DNA of 64,000 nt, from contig CAVZEM010000011.1 of NCBI GenBank assembly GCA_963774305.1, positions 124,001-188,000 of the forward strand, written 5' to 3'. Below, piece by piece: positions 34,986 through 43,401 of this stretch. This DNA comes from DASUPK01 sp963774305. GTDB lineage: Bacteria; Actinomycetota; Thermoleophilia; Solirubrobacterales; 70-9. Made by a program: the position numbers and the translations under genes. The notes beneath the pieces were generated by a model. It was not told the origin of the DNA and ran no database searches. It saw nothing but the letters and a program-made list of their open reading frames with translations. Position 1 is the stretch's first letter; each line of letters begins with the position of its first letter.

Positions 34986-36898
34986 CAGCCGGCTCTGTGC
35001 AGTTGCCTGTGGATCTCGCGAGCGAGCTTACCGGGCACCCCGGGCACCGCTTCGAGCTCCTCGCGGCTCGCCGTCAGCAGCCGGTCCGGGGAGCCGAAAT
35101 GCCGGAGCAGCGCCCGCTTGCGGGCCGGGCCCACGCCGCGAACGCCGTCGAGCACCGAGGCGGTCATCGCCTTGTCGCGGCGATTGCGGTGAAAGGTGAT
35201 CGCGAAACGGTGCGCCTCGTCGCGGACCCGCTGCAGGATCCGGAGCGCATCCGACCCCTTCTCCAGCAGGATCGGCTCCGACCGCCCCGGTACGAAGACC
35301 TCCTCGATCCGCTTCGCGAGGCTGACCACCGCCACCCCCCGCTCGGTCAGCGGCTCGAGCGCCTTCATCCCCGCCGAGAGCTGCCCCTTGCCTCCGTCGA
35401 TCACGATCAGGTCCGGCAGGGCGGCGAAGCTCGCATCGCGGTCGGAGTCGTGTGGCGAGATGTCGGCCTGCTGCATGTATCGCCCAAGGCGCCTGGTCAG
35501 GACCTCCTGCATGGCCGCGAAGTCGTCGGGACCGCCTCCGTTCTCCCCGAACTCCCCGCGGATGCCGAACTTGCGGTAGTCGGACTTCTTCGGCGCGCCT
35601 CCCTCGAACACCACCATCGAGGCAACCGTGTGGGTCTCGCCGAGGTTCGAGATGTCGAAGCCCTCGATCCGGACCGGCACGCGGTCGAGGCTGAGCGCCT
35701 CCTGGAGGGAGGCGAGGGTCTCCACCCGCTGCTGGCGGCGGTGCTCGCGGCGGAGCTTGTCCTGCGCGAGCGCGAGCTTCGCGTTCTTCTCGGCCAGCTC
35801 GCGCAGGCGGCGCAGGTCGCCCCGCGATGCGACGCGGACCTCCACCTGCGAATCGCGCTGGCTGCTCAGCGCCTCGGCCAGGACGCCCGTGCGGTCCTTG
35901 AGCTCGGGACCGACGATCACCCGGCCGGGCACCGCGGGCGCGGCACCGTAGTACTGGAGCAGGAAGGTCTCGGCGACCTCGCCCGGGTCGCGATCGTCGC
36001 CCGCCGCCTCGTCCTCCCCCGCGAGATAAAAGCCCTGCCGCTCTGCCAGAACGCCGTCGCGGACCTGGAAGACCTGCGCATTCGCATCGCTCCCCTCCAC
36101 CGCCACGGCGATCAGGTCCGCGCTGCCGAGGGAGCCGCCCGCGACCTGCTGGCGCTCCATCATCGAACGAACCGCGTTGAGGCGGTCGCGGAAGAGGGCC
36201 GCGCGCTCGAAGTCCTGCGCCTCCGATGCCTCCTCCATCTTCGCCTCGAGGTCGCCGGCGATCTCCTTGTAGCGGCCGGAGAGGAAGGCGACGATCCGGT
36301 CGATGTTCCGCCGGTACTCCTCCTTGTCGATGTAGCCGACGCAGGGCGCCTGGCAGCGCTTGATGTAGTAGTCGAGGCAGGGGACACCCGAGCGGCGCCC
36401 AGGCTCCGCCCCCTCACAGGTCCGGTACTGGAAGAGCTTGCCCAGGAGGTCCAGGGTCTCGCGAACCCGCTTGGCGCTCGAGAAAGGCCCGAAGTACGCG
36501 CGGTTCGGCCGGTGCCGCTCACGGGTGAAGTAGACCCGCGGGAACTCCTCGTCGAGGCTGACTCCCACGTACGGGTACGACTTGTCGTCGCGCAGGCGAA
36601 TGTTGAAGCGCGGCCGGTGGCGCTTGATGAAGCTCTGCTCGGCCAGCAGCGCCTCGGGCTCATTCTCGGTGACCAGGAACTCGATCGAGTCCGTGCGGTC
36701 GATCAGCTCCGCGGTGCCGCCCATCCCGGAGCCGCGTCCGCCACCCTTGCCGGCGAAGTGCGACGCCACCCTTTTCCGGATCGAGTTCGCCTTGCCCACA
36801 TAGAGGGCCTCCCCCGCCCTGTTGCGGAAGACGTAGACGCCCGGAGAGTCCGGGAGCTCCTTGCGCTGTTCGGCCAACTTCTGGCTGCTCTTGGGCAC
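34985..36898 (-). CDS. uvrC: excinuclease ABC subunit UvrC
   Basis: 637 residues. N-terminal GIY-YIG nuclease (SPGVYVFRNRAGEALYVGKA), a UVR motif region (EAKMEEASEAQDFERAALFR), RNase H-like 5'-nuclease part (DLIVIDGGKGQL) and C-terminal helix-hairpin-helix pair (VLDGVRGVGPARKRALLRHF and EAVPGVPGKLAREI). It makes both incisions in nucleotide-excision repair. GTG 36898 is chosen as the start nearest the domain; only 46 bases separate it from the divergent gene. Confidence 0.95.
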   Translation of the reverse strand: MPKSSQKLAEQRKELPDSPGVYVFRNRAGEALYVGKANSIRKRVASHFAGKGGGRGSGMGGTAELIDRTDSIEFLVTENEPEALLAEQSFIKRHRPRFNIRLRDDKSYPYVGVSLDEEFPRVYFTRERHRPNRAYFGPFSSAKRVRETLDLLGKLFQYRTCEGAEPGRRSGVPCLDYYIKRCQAPCVGYIDKEEYRRNIDRIVAFLSGRYKEIAGDLEAKMEEASEAQDFERAALFRDRLNAVRSMMERQQVAGGSLGSADLIAVAVEGSDANAQVFQVRDGVLAERQGFYLAGEDEAAGDDRDPGEVAETFLLQYYGAAPAVPGRVIVGPELKDRTGVLAEALSSQRDSQVEVRVASRGDLRRLRELAEKNAKLALAQDKLRREHRRQQRVETLASLQEALSLDRVPVRIEGFDISNLGETHTVASMVVFEGGAPKKSDYRKFGIRGEFGENGGGPDDFAAMQEVLTRRLGRYMQQADISPHDSDRDASFAALPDLIVIDGGKGQLSAGMKALEPLTERGVAVVSLAKRIEEVFVPGRSEPILLEKGSDALRILQRVRDEAHRFAITFHRNRRDKAMTASVLDGVRGVGPARKRALLRHFGSPDRLLTASREELEAVPGVPGKLAREIHRQLHRAG

Positions 36899-36932
36899 AA
36901 GTAGAAGGGTAGGCTCCGCATCCCCCCGCCTT

Positions 36933-36938
36933 AGGAGG
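36933..36938 (+). promoter_or_regulatory. ribosome-binding site fixing the enoyl-CoA hydratase start
   Basis: A perfect AGGAGG six bases before ATG 36945 decides the start against earlier in-frame starts inside uvrC. Confidence 0.8.
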
Positions 36939-36944
36939 CCACTG

Positions 36945-37793
36945 ATGGCAGAGACCGCAGAGACCGAGGTTCCGCTGCTGACCGGCGATCCGCCCGAGCT
37001 CGAGACGCTCGAGATCGAGCTTGACGGCCAGGTCGGCACGCTGACCCTGAACCGCCCCGACGCCCTCAACGCAATGAGCCCCGAGCTGATCGGCGAGCTC
37101 ACCACAGCGGCCGCCTGGCTGGCGGATCGCGCCCCGATTCGTGCGCTGATCATCACCGGCGCCGGGCGCGCCTTCTGCTCCGGCGGGGACGTCAACTGGT
37201 TCAAGCGGGGCGTCACCGATGAGAGCGTCGACCTGCCCTCCGAGGTCCGCCGCGGCGCCGAGCTGCTGCACAACGCCATCGTCGACATCCGCCGGATCCC
37301 CTATCCGGTGATCGCCGCCATCAACGGCCCCGCCGCCGGCGCGGGCATGTCCCTGGCGCTCTCGGCCGACATCCGGATCGCCTCCGAGGACGCCTTCCTC
37401 GCGATCGCCTACGGGCGGATCGGTGCGGCACCCGATGGCGGCATGACCTACTTCCTGCCCCGCGTAGTCGGCCCCGCCAAGGCTCTGGAGCTGGCGCTCA
37501 ACGACCCGAACCTCGACGCCAAGGCCGCGCTCGAGGCGGGGCTCGTCACGGAGGTCGTCCCGGCCGACCAGCTGCTCGAGCGGGCGAAGGAGAAGGCCGA
37601 GAAGCTTGCCGTCAAGGCTCCGTTCTACGTGCGCATGACGAAGCGCCTGCTGCACGAGAGCATCGAGAACTCGATCAACGACCACCTGCAGCTTGAGCGC
37701 CACGGCATCGCCGACAGCATGGCGACCAACGACCTGCGCAGGGGCGTCACCGCCTTCTTCGCCGGCGACACCCCCACGTTCGAAGGCGACTGA
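36945..37793 (+). CDS. enoyl-CoA hydratase/isomerase (crotonase) family protein
   Basis: 282 residues. Crotonase core with LTLNRPDALNAMS, oxyanion-hole glycines in GAGRAFCSGGDV and NGPAAGAGMSLALSADIRIA, and GRIGAAPDGGMTYFLPRVVG where Asp (not Glu) stands at the catalytic position, as in PaaG-like isomerases. So the enzyme is more likely an isomerase than a classical hydratase. Part of fatty acid or aromatic CoA metabolism; no other pathway gene beside it apart from the MaoC-like protein 0.6 kb further on. Confidence 0.88.
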   Translation: MAETAETEVPLLTGDPPELETLEIELDGQVGTLTLNRPDALNAMSPELIGELTTAAAWLADRAPIRALIITGAGRAFCSGGDVNWFKRGVTDESVDLPSEVRRGAELLHNAIVDIRRIPYPVIAAINGPAAGAGMSLALSADIRIASEDAFLAIAYGRIGAAPDGGMTYFLPRVVGPAKALELALNDPNLDAKAALEAGLVTEVVPADQLLERAKEKAEKLAVKAPFYVRMTKRLLHESIENSINDHLQLERHGIADSMATNDLRRGVTAFFAGDTPTFEGD

Positions 37794-37862
37794 ACCAATC
37801 CGAAGCACTCAGCGGCCCGTAATAGAGTGGGCCAACCTGGCGACGAGAGAAAGGTGACCCGG

Positions 37863-38294
37863 ATGAGACGAGTTTCAGCAGTGCTGGTGGTTGCGGCGCT
37901 GGCCGTTGTCGGCCTGGCGGCCTGCGGCGGCAGCAGCAACGACAACTCCACGACGGCTGCATCGACACCCGCTTCGACGACCCCCGCAGCGGGCGGTGCC
38001 GGCGGCGGTTCGACCGTCGACATCTCCACCCCCGGTGGCAGCACCCTGGCCTACGATCAGAAGAGCGTCAGTGCGAAGGCTGGCAGCGTGACGATCAATT
38101 TCGACAACAAGGAAGCGCTGCAGCACGACGTGGCCGTCGCCGACTCGTCCGGCAAGGTCCTGGGTCAGACCGATCTGGTGTCTTCCGGGACGGCGAACGC
38201 CACGGTCAACCTGCAGCCGGGGACCTACACCTTCTACTGCACCGTGCCCGGGCACAAGGAAGCGGGCATGGAAGGAACGCTGACCGTCAAGTAG
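37863..38294 (+). CDS. plastocyanin-like cupredoxin lipoprotein
   Basis: 143 residues with lipobox GLAAC (Cys21), a Thr/Ala/Pro linker, then a blue-copper domain whose ligands are complete: His88 (LQHDV), Cys126, His131 and Met136 in FYCTVPGHKEAGM. A surface-anchored electron carrier, probably serving an oxidase; it fits with the cytochrome c maturation genes of this organism. It is followed by a very long hairpin. Confidence 0.9.
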   Translation: MRRVSAVLVVAALAVVGLAACGGSSNDNSTTAASTPASTTPAAGGAGGGSTVDISTPGGSTLAYDQKSVSAKAGSVTINFDNKEALQHDVAVADSSGKVLGQTDLVSSGTANATVNLQPGTYTFYCTVPGHKEAGMEGTLTVK

Positions 38295-38316
38295 TCCGTC
38301 TGCCGACCGCGCGGCT

Positions 38317-38392
38317 CGCGCGGGTGGCGCCGAATTTGGTCGCCCACGCGCTCTTGCGCGTGTGCGACAAATTCGGCGACAGGACCCGCGCG
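38317..38392. terminator. 76-base near-perfect hairpin between convergent genes
   Basis: Inner arms (38328-38351 and 38356-38378) are complementary over 23 bases with one bulge and one mismatch around a 4-base TCTT loop. Outer arms (38317-38325 and 38384-38392, CGCGCGGGT with ACCCGCGCG) pair perfectly. It sits between the cupredoxin and MaoC-like stops, so the likeliest role is a bidirectional terminator, but it is far longer than the other terminator here. Confidence 0.65.
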
Positions 38393-38405
38393 CCTCCGCG
38401 GCCGG

Positions 38406-38873
38406 CTACTCAGGCAGTGCTCGACCAACCGAGTCGGCCACGCACGCAGGCTTCTCTGAGCCTTCGACCTCCACCTTGAAGCGGGTCACGATTTGGAACC
38501 AGCCGCCGCCGACGTCCTCGACCTCGACGACCTCGGCGGTGGCTCGAATCCGCGAGCCGGATGGCACGGGCGCCGGGAAGCGGACCTTGTTCCAGCCGTA
38601 GTTGACGCCCAGCTTGAAGCCCGTCGACTTGAGCAACTCGATGCGCAGGCCGTCGATCAGGGACAGGGTGAGGTTGCCGTGGGCCACCGTCGTCCCGAAC
38701 GGGCTCTCTTTCTTTGCCCGCTCGACGTCCGAGTGGATCCACTGGTGGTCCCCGGTCAGCTCCGCGAAGGTGTCGATGTCCTCCTGCGTCACCTCGCGCC
38801 ACTCGCTGGGGCCGATCTCCTTGCCCTGCAGGGCTTTCAGCCCCTCGATCCCCTGGACCTCGACGGTCGACAT
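38406..38873 (-). CDS. MaoC-like (R)-hydratase family protein
   Basis: 155 residues with a hot-dog fold. Catalytic motif region ELTGDHQWIHSDVERAKK, followed by SPFGTTVAHGNLTLSLIDGL, contains the Asp and His of the MaoC/PhaJ hydratases. KVRFPAPVPSGSRIRATAEV is the typical later strand pair. Acts on 2-enoyl-CoA, soluble. ATG 38873 sits just before the core. Confidence 0.9.
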   Translation of the reverse strand: MSTVEVQGIEGLKALQGKEIGPSEWREVTQEDIDTFAELTGDHQWIHSDVERAKKESPFGTTVAHGNLTLSLIDGLRIELLKSTGFKLGVNYGWNKVRFPAPVPSGSRIRATAEVVEVEDVGGGWFQIVTRFKVEVEGSEKPACVADSVGRALPE

Positions 38874-38903
38874 GGCTCGCACCCTACCGTTAGCCCACCG
38901 GCT

Positions 38904-40211
38904 ATGAATGCGGACCTGAAAGGCGGGACCAACATCAATCGCGCCGTCGCCGTGCTCGCCATGCTGGCGCTGGCGCTCGGTCTCGCCGCCTGTGGCGGGG
39001 GCGGAGGCGGAAGCGGCCCCGGCTCCAAGCAGCTCAGCCTGACGATCGGCAATTCGCTGCCGCTCAGCGGCAGCTACAGACCACTCGGCGACTCCGGCCA
39101 GAAGGCCTCGGATCTGGCCCTGGACCAGATCAAGCAGGCGATCGGCGAGGTCGACGCCGACCACACGGTCCGCACGGTCTCCGAGGACCAGGGGGGCGAC
39201 TCGGAAACGGCCACCGAGTCGGCCAAGAGGCTCGTCAACGACGCCGGCGCCAGCTGCCTGACGGGGCCGTGGTCCTCCGACGCCGTCGACCAGACGGCGC
39301 AGGACATCGTCATCCCGGCGAAGGTTCTCGAGATCGCTCCGGTTCCGACCGGCGAGGACGTGGGCGATCTGAACGACCACGACCTCGTCAACAGCACCGC
39401 GCTGCCCGAGTCACTGGAGGGTTCGGCTCTCTCCAAGGCGATCGACCTGGATCTCGGCGGCGCGCAGGGCCACAGCGTCAACGTCGCCGCCAGCAACGAC
39501 AGCTACGGGGACACCCTGAGCCAGGACTTCATCCAGGACTGGCAGGACAAGGATGGGACCGTGAGCGGGCAGACCGTGCTGGCGGTCCCGCCGCCCACCA
39601 CCGCCTCGATCACCAGCGGCAGCCCGGACGCAATCCTGCTTGTCGACGACCTCAACGGCTTCTCGCAGCTCGCCCCGGCGCTCTCCTCGAGCTACGGCTG
39701 GGATCCGAGCAAGGCCTGGGGCAGCGACCAGCTCGTCTCCCCCAGCCTGCCCGATCAGGTCGGCTCCGAAGCGACCGACGGCATGCGCGCCCTGGCGCCC
39801 GGCACGCCGACGGGCGAGGCCGCCTCCACTGCTTTCTTGCACGACTTCAAGTCGGCCGATCCGCACAACGTCAAGCTGGCGCCGTTCGCCGCTCAGGAGT
39901 TCGATGCAACGGTGCTGTGCTACCTCGCCGCGGTCGCGGCCGGCTCGACCGATGGGCAGCAGATGGCGGACCACCTGATCGACATCACCGCGCCCGGCGG
40001 CGACGAGTTCACCTGGCAGCAGCTGCCCGACGCGATCAGGGCGCTCGAGGACGGCAAGGACATCGACTACACCGGCGCCTCCGGCCCGATCGACATGGAT
40101 GTCCACGGCGACCCGACCGCCGGAGTGTTCGACGTCTACCAGTACAGCGGTGACGGCATGGAGGTCGTCGGCGAGGTCTCGGTCGAAAAGCCCAACCCGG
40201 CCGCGCCGTAG
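38904..40211 (+). CDS. periplasmic-type binding lipoprotein, branched-chain amino acid (LivJ-like) class
   Basis: 435 residues with lipobox GLAAC (Cys30), a Gly-rich spacer and a two-lobe type-I fold: IGNSLPLSGSYRPLGDSGQK, AKRLVNDAGASCLTGPWSSD and FAAQEFDATVLCYLAAVAAG. No permease or ATPase is adjacent, so it is an orphan binding protein that may act as a receptor or work with a distant transporter. Intergenic gap to the divergent MaoC gene is 30 bases. Confidence 0.85.
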   Translation: MNADLKGGTNINRAVAVLAMLALALGLAACGGGGGGSGPGSKQLSLTIGNSLPLSGSYRPLGDSGQKASDLALDQIKQAIGEVDADHTVRTVSEDQGGDSETATESAKRLVNDAGASCLTGPWSSDAVDQTAQDIVIPAKVLEIAPVPTGEDVGDLNDHDLVNSTALPESLEGSALSKAIDLDLGGAQGHSVNVAASNDSYGDTLSQDFIQDWQDKDGTVSGQTVLAVPPPTTASITSGSPDAILLVDDLNGFSQLAPALSSSYGWDPSKAWGSDQLVSPSLPDQVGSEATDGMRALAPGTPTGEAASTAFLHDFKSADPHNVKLAPFAAQEFDATVLCYLAAVAAGSTDGQQMADHLIDITAPGGDEFTWQQLPDAIRALEDGKDIDYTGASGPIDMDVHGDPTAGVFDVYQYSGDGMEVVGEVSVEKPNPAAP

Positions 40212-42146
40212 TCACTGCACCAACCGCACCTCCAGCGGAGGCGCAAGCAGCACCCCGGCCCCGCCAGCCAGCGCCAGGATCCGAGCCACGTAGGCCCGCG
40301 TCTCCGGGTACGGCGGTACGCAGTGACAGGCCGCCACCGCACCCGGGCCCGCGTTGTACGCCGCCAGGGCCAGCGGCACCGAGTGGAACTGGCGCAGCAG
40401 GTCTGACATCAGGTGTGCCTGCGCGTCGATCGAGGCGACCGGATCGAACGGGTCGCGGAGGCCGTAGGAGCGGGCGGTGGACGGGATGAACTGCGCGATC
40501 CCCAGCGCCCCCGCCGGGGAGACCGCCCTCGGGTTGAACCCGGACTCGGCCTCGAGCTGCGCGGCGAGCAGCCCGGGCGAGACGTTCCAGCGGGACGCCG
40601 AGTGCAACAGCGGCGTCCGGTAGGCGGCGGGAACGAAGCCCGGCAGGCCGGAACTCCGAGCCAGTCCCTCGTCCTCACCGAGTGAACCGGCGGCCGAGAC
40701 GGCGTTGCCGGCCTCAGAGCACGGCGGCGCGCCGGCGCCGAAGCCGAAGTGCCAGGGCTCCCATGAGTACCTGCGGATGAAGCCGAAGCGGCGGGCGTTG
40801 GCATCGAGCCATCCGTACGCAGATGAGGGCCCGAGGTCGAGCTCGGTCGCGCAGCGATGGAGCGAATGCCCCGGCGGCGCCACCCAGCGCGGATCGGGAT
40901 GCTGGGCGAAGAGCCGCGCCTGCTCGGCGTCCGAGCGAAAGCCCGACACGACCACCAGGTCCAACCCCGCCCGCCGCGCCGCGGCGGCCATCCGATCGTA
41001 GGCTGCCGCCACATCGGGCCTCATCCCCTCCCCGTCCCGATAGGCGAGCGGCCCCGAGTAGCCGCCGCCTTCTGCCATAGCCGGCATGCCGGTCCACGAC
41101 GACACCGGGGCGGACGCCTCGGCGACCGCCGACGCGACGACCCGGATCGGGCGGCGGTCGGAGAGCCGCTCGCCGCCCGGCAAGCGCCCGGGGTCGACCT
41201 CGCCGATCACGGTGACGCGGGCCCGGAGCGGCGGAAAGGCCGTGGCGTCCGGAAACGCGATCCGCAGGCGGCCGGGGTCCACCGTGTTCCGGCGCGCGGC
41301 TTCCACGGCCGCGAGCCGGGCGCGCGCGAGGAACTCGGTCCTGGAGAGAGGGCGGGGGTTCGGCGCTCCATCCGGGAGCGTCGCCGCTGCCAGCAGCCTC
41401 GGGGTGTCGTCCCGCATGCTGCGCGCGGCGGAGAGCGCGGCCAGGTCAGCGGCCCTCTGCACCCGGCCCTTGCCGGTCGCCGCGCCTCCGATCGCCGCCA
41501 GAGCGAGCACCGCCAGGATCAGGATCAGGCCGGCGCCCAGCAGCGCGGGGAGCGCCTGCCCGCGCTCGCGGCCAACGCCCAGCAGCCGACGCGCAATACC
41601 CGCCGCCAGCTCGGAGACCCAGCCCCCGGCGCGGACTCCGGCCAGAGCGCGCCTGGCCGCGAGCTGCCCCGGGGCACGCGTTGCGACCCGGCACGGGAGC
41701 CTGCGCTGCGCGAGCTGATCGGCCGCGAGAGCCGCCAGGGACCGCTCCCCGGGAAGCGAGACGAGCAGACAGCCGCCGGCGGGCGTCAGCCCCTCGGCCT
41801 CGAGCGCCGGTACCCAGAGCCGGCCGGGGAGGTGAACGACCGCAAGCTCGGCCCCCGATTCGGCGACCGTCGCCGCGAGCTCCTCGGCCGAACCGCCGTC
41901 CTCGACGGCGAAGTGGCAGACATGGCCGCGGGCCGACGCCCCTCTACCTCGCGACCGCAGCGCGCCCTCGACCTCACGGGCGCCCGGGGAGGCGAGCAGG
42001 GTGGGGCTGCGGCGCCTCGCTCCCGCCCCCACCTCGACCAGCAGCGTGCCTGCGCCCGTCAACACGGCCGCTTCGACGGCGACCGCGGCCGCCAGGCCGA
42101 TGCTCGGCCCCCGGTCCCTCCCGGTGGCGAGTATCGCCGGGATCAA
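40212..42146 (-). CDS. TadG-like/VanY carboxypeptidase/SLT transglycosylase fusion protein
   Basis: 644 residues. 1-190: a domain resembling a degenerate MinD/CpaE-like P-loop fold without a clear Walker A. About 195-222: RGQALPALLGAGLILILAVL membrane segment, as in TadG/TadE pilus proteins, followed by a RVQRAADLAALSAARSM stretch typical of TadG. 360-470: VanY-type D,D-carboxypeptidase, SGFRSDAEQARLFAQHP with SLHRCATELD (His430, Asp437) and WEPWHFG (His466). 510-625: SLT transglycosylase with catalytic Glu534 in EAESGFNPRAVSPAGALGIA and AAYNAGPGAV. The TTG start overlaps the upstream stop (TTGA). It could open peptidoglycan for a Tad-like pilus or secretion apparatus. Confidence 0.85.
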   Translation of the reverse strand: MIPAILATGRDRGPSIGLAAAVAVEAAVLTGAGTLLVEVGAGARRRSPTLLASPGAREVEGALRSRGRGASARGHVCHFAVEDGGSAEELAATVAESGAELAVVHLPGRLWVPALEAEGLTPAGGCLLVSLPGERSLAALAADQLAQRRLPCRVATRAPGQLAARRALAGVRAGGWVSELAAGIARRLLGVGRERGQALPALLGAGLILILAVLALAAIGGAATGKGRVQRAADLAALSAARSMRDDTPRLLAAATLPDGAPNPRPLSRTEFLARARLAAVEAARRNTVDPGRLRIAFPDATAFPPLRARVTVIGEVDPGRLPGGERLSDRRPIRVVASAVAEASAPVSSWTGMPAMAEGGGYSGPLAYRDGEGMRPDVAAAYDRMAAAARRAGLDLVVVSGFRSDAEQARLFAQHPDPRWVAPPGHSLHRCATELDLGPSSAYGWLDANARRFGFIRRYSWEPWHFGFGAGAPPCSEAGNAVSAAGSLGEDEGLARSSGLPGFVPAAYRTPLLHSASRWNVSPGLLAAQLEAESGFNPRAVSPAGALGIAQFIPSTARSYGLRDPFDPVASIDAQAHLMSDLLRQFHSVPLALAAYNAGPGAVAACHCVPPYPETRAYVARILALAGGAGVLLAPPLEVRLVQ

Positions 42147-42478
42147 CCGCCACCCCGAGGTGGTCGAGACCAGGCGTCCGAGCTGACCGCCAGAGCCTTC
42201 GAGACGGAGGCCAGCGGAGCCGGTGGCCGCAGCTCCACCCTCACCCTGCCCCCGTCGGCGGTCACGTGGGAGCGCTCGCGTGCCCAGCCCGGCAGGGCCT
42301 CCACCGCGGCCCGCCTTGCGTCTCGCCCGGCCGACCCGGCGAGCGCCCCGGCCTCCGCGGCGCCGTCGGCGATCGCCATCGAGTACCCGACCAGCAGCAG
42401 CTGCAGCGCGAGCGCGGCGGCGAGGGCGAGCGCGGGCAGCGCCGCCAGCAGCTCGACCGAAGCCTGGGCGGCGCCGCC
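42143..42478 (-). CDS. second TadE-like pilus protein, start disrupted
   Basis: In exactly the same frame as the gene upstream and directly after its TAG, the sequence encodes AAQASVELLAALPALALAAA, an extended hydrophobic helix, then ADGAAEAGALAGSAGRDARR and VRVELRPPAPL to TGA. This is a full TadE-like domain, but no ATG, GTG or TTG lies before the hydrophobic segment in this frame. An ATG at 42492 opens with MAGRR in the wrong frame, so a one-base indel in the GC-rich run would restore a normal N-terminus. Otherwise amber read-through would be needed. Stop overlaps the TTG of the fusion gene. Confidence 0.6.
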   Translation of the reverse strand, partial: GGAAQASVELLAALPALALAAALALQLLLVGYSMAIADGAAEAGALAGSAGRDARRAAVEALPGWARERSHVTADGGRVRVELRPPAPLASVSKALAVSSDAWSRPPRGGG

Positions 42479-42829
42479 CTACGTCCCGCCATCCCCGTCG
42501 AGGGTCGAGGCCGCCGTCACCGGGGGCAGCGATACACCCGGCAGGAGCGCCGGGACGCGCACCCTCACCCTGACGCCGTCGTCCGAATGGACGACCGCGT
42601 CATCGCGCAGGGCATCCGGGAGCGCCCGCCGCGCCGCCGCCTCGGGGTCCGAGCCGACCTCCTCGGCCCGGGCCCCCGCCCGGGCGGCGTTGCCGGCGGA
42701 CCACAGGGACCAGCCCACCACCACCGTCTGCGCGGCGATCGCCAGGCAGACCGCGAGCGCCGGCAACACGGCGACCAGCTCGACCGAAGCCTGGCCCCGT
42801 TCGCCCGCGTTCTCGACTCTCGGCCCCAC
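42479..42829 (-). CDS. TadE-like pilus assembly protein
   Basis: 116 residues: short basic/acidic leader, then ERGQASVELVAVLPALAVCL with the conserved Glu17 of prepilin-like TadE proteins and a hydrophobic helix to about residue 42. The remainder is an extracytoplasmic domain with VRVRVRVPALLPGVSLPPVT. TadE proteins are minor pilins of the Flp/Tad apparatus. No TadA ATPase or TadB/C platform is in the window. Confidence 0.8.
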   Translation of the reverse strand: MGPRVENAGERGQASVELVAVLPALAVCLAIAAQTVVVGWSLWSAGNAARAGARAEEVGSDPEAAARRALPDALRDDAVVHSDDGVRVRVRVPALLPGVSLPPVTAASTLDGDGGT

Positions 42830-42892
42830 GAGCCGAAGCTAGGCCGGCCCGGTTCACGGGATCCGCGCCGAGCGCCGCGAGTCAGTGACGGA

Positions 42893-43276
42893 TCAGGAGT
42901 AGGACGTCGCCGAGCGCCAGATCAGGAAGATCACCCCGATGCATCCGGCCATCAGCGCGATCCAGAGCAGGATGCCGCCGGTCCAGGAGCGGAAGTCGTC
43001 GTAGGCCACCACCAACAGGGCGATCCCGCCGACGGCCCCGAACAGTCCCGCCTTGCGCGCGTCGGAGAGCGTCGACAGGGTGAGCTGCTGCTCGTTGTAG
43101 ACCCGGTAGAGCAGCCAGGCGATCGCCGCGAGGAAGATCATCGAAAGCGCCGTCAGGACCGCGGCCGCCGCGTTGCCGCCACCGGGCAGAAAGTCCACCG
43201 CGGCCGCGAGCGCGGCGATGATCGCGAGGTTCCGGATGGTCTGCAGCACCGCGAGCGATTCTAGGCGAGGGGCCAT
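42893..43276 (-). CDS. small four-helix membrane protein of unknown function
   Basis: 127 residues, nearly all hydrophobic: four predicted helices (about 12-30, 37-56, 73-90, 97-118), the last pair separated by a YDDFRSWTGG loop. The loop YNEQQLTLSTLSDARKAGLF is cytoplasmic or exposed. No recognised family. Start ATG 43276. It precedes the TadE genes on the same strand with 63 bases between, so it may belong to the same unit. Confidence 0.65.
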   Translation of the reverse strand: MAPRLESLAVLQTIRNLAIIAALAAAVDFLPGGGNAAAAVLTALSMIFLAAIAWLLYRVYNEQQLTLSTLSDARKAGLFGAVGGIALLVVAYDDFRSWTGGILLWIALMAGCIGVIFLIWRSATSYS

Positions 43277-43401
43277 TGAAATTTTGCGCTTGCATACGAG
43301 GGACCGTTGTGAAAGGTTTGTCAATCGGTTTTGGCCGAATTTGCGTAAATCCGGACGCACCAAATTGAGATTCACCGATCCCGTCGTTAGCGTTTCCCTT
43401 G

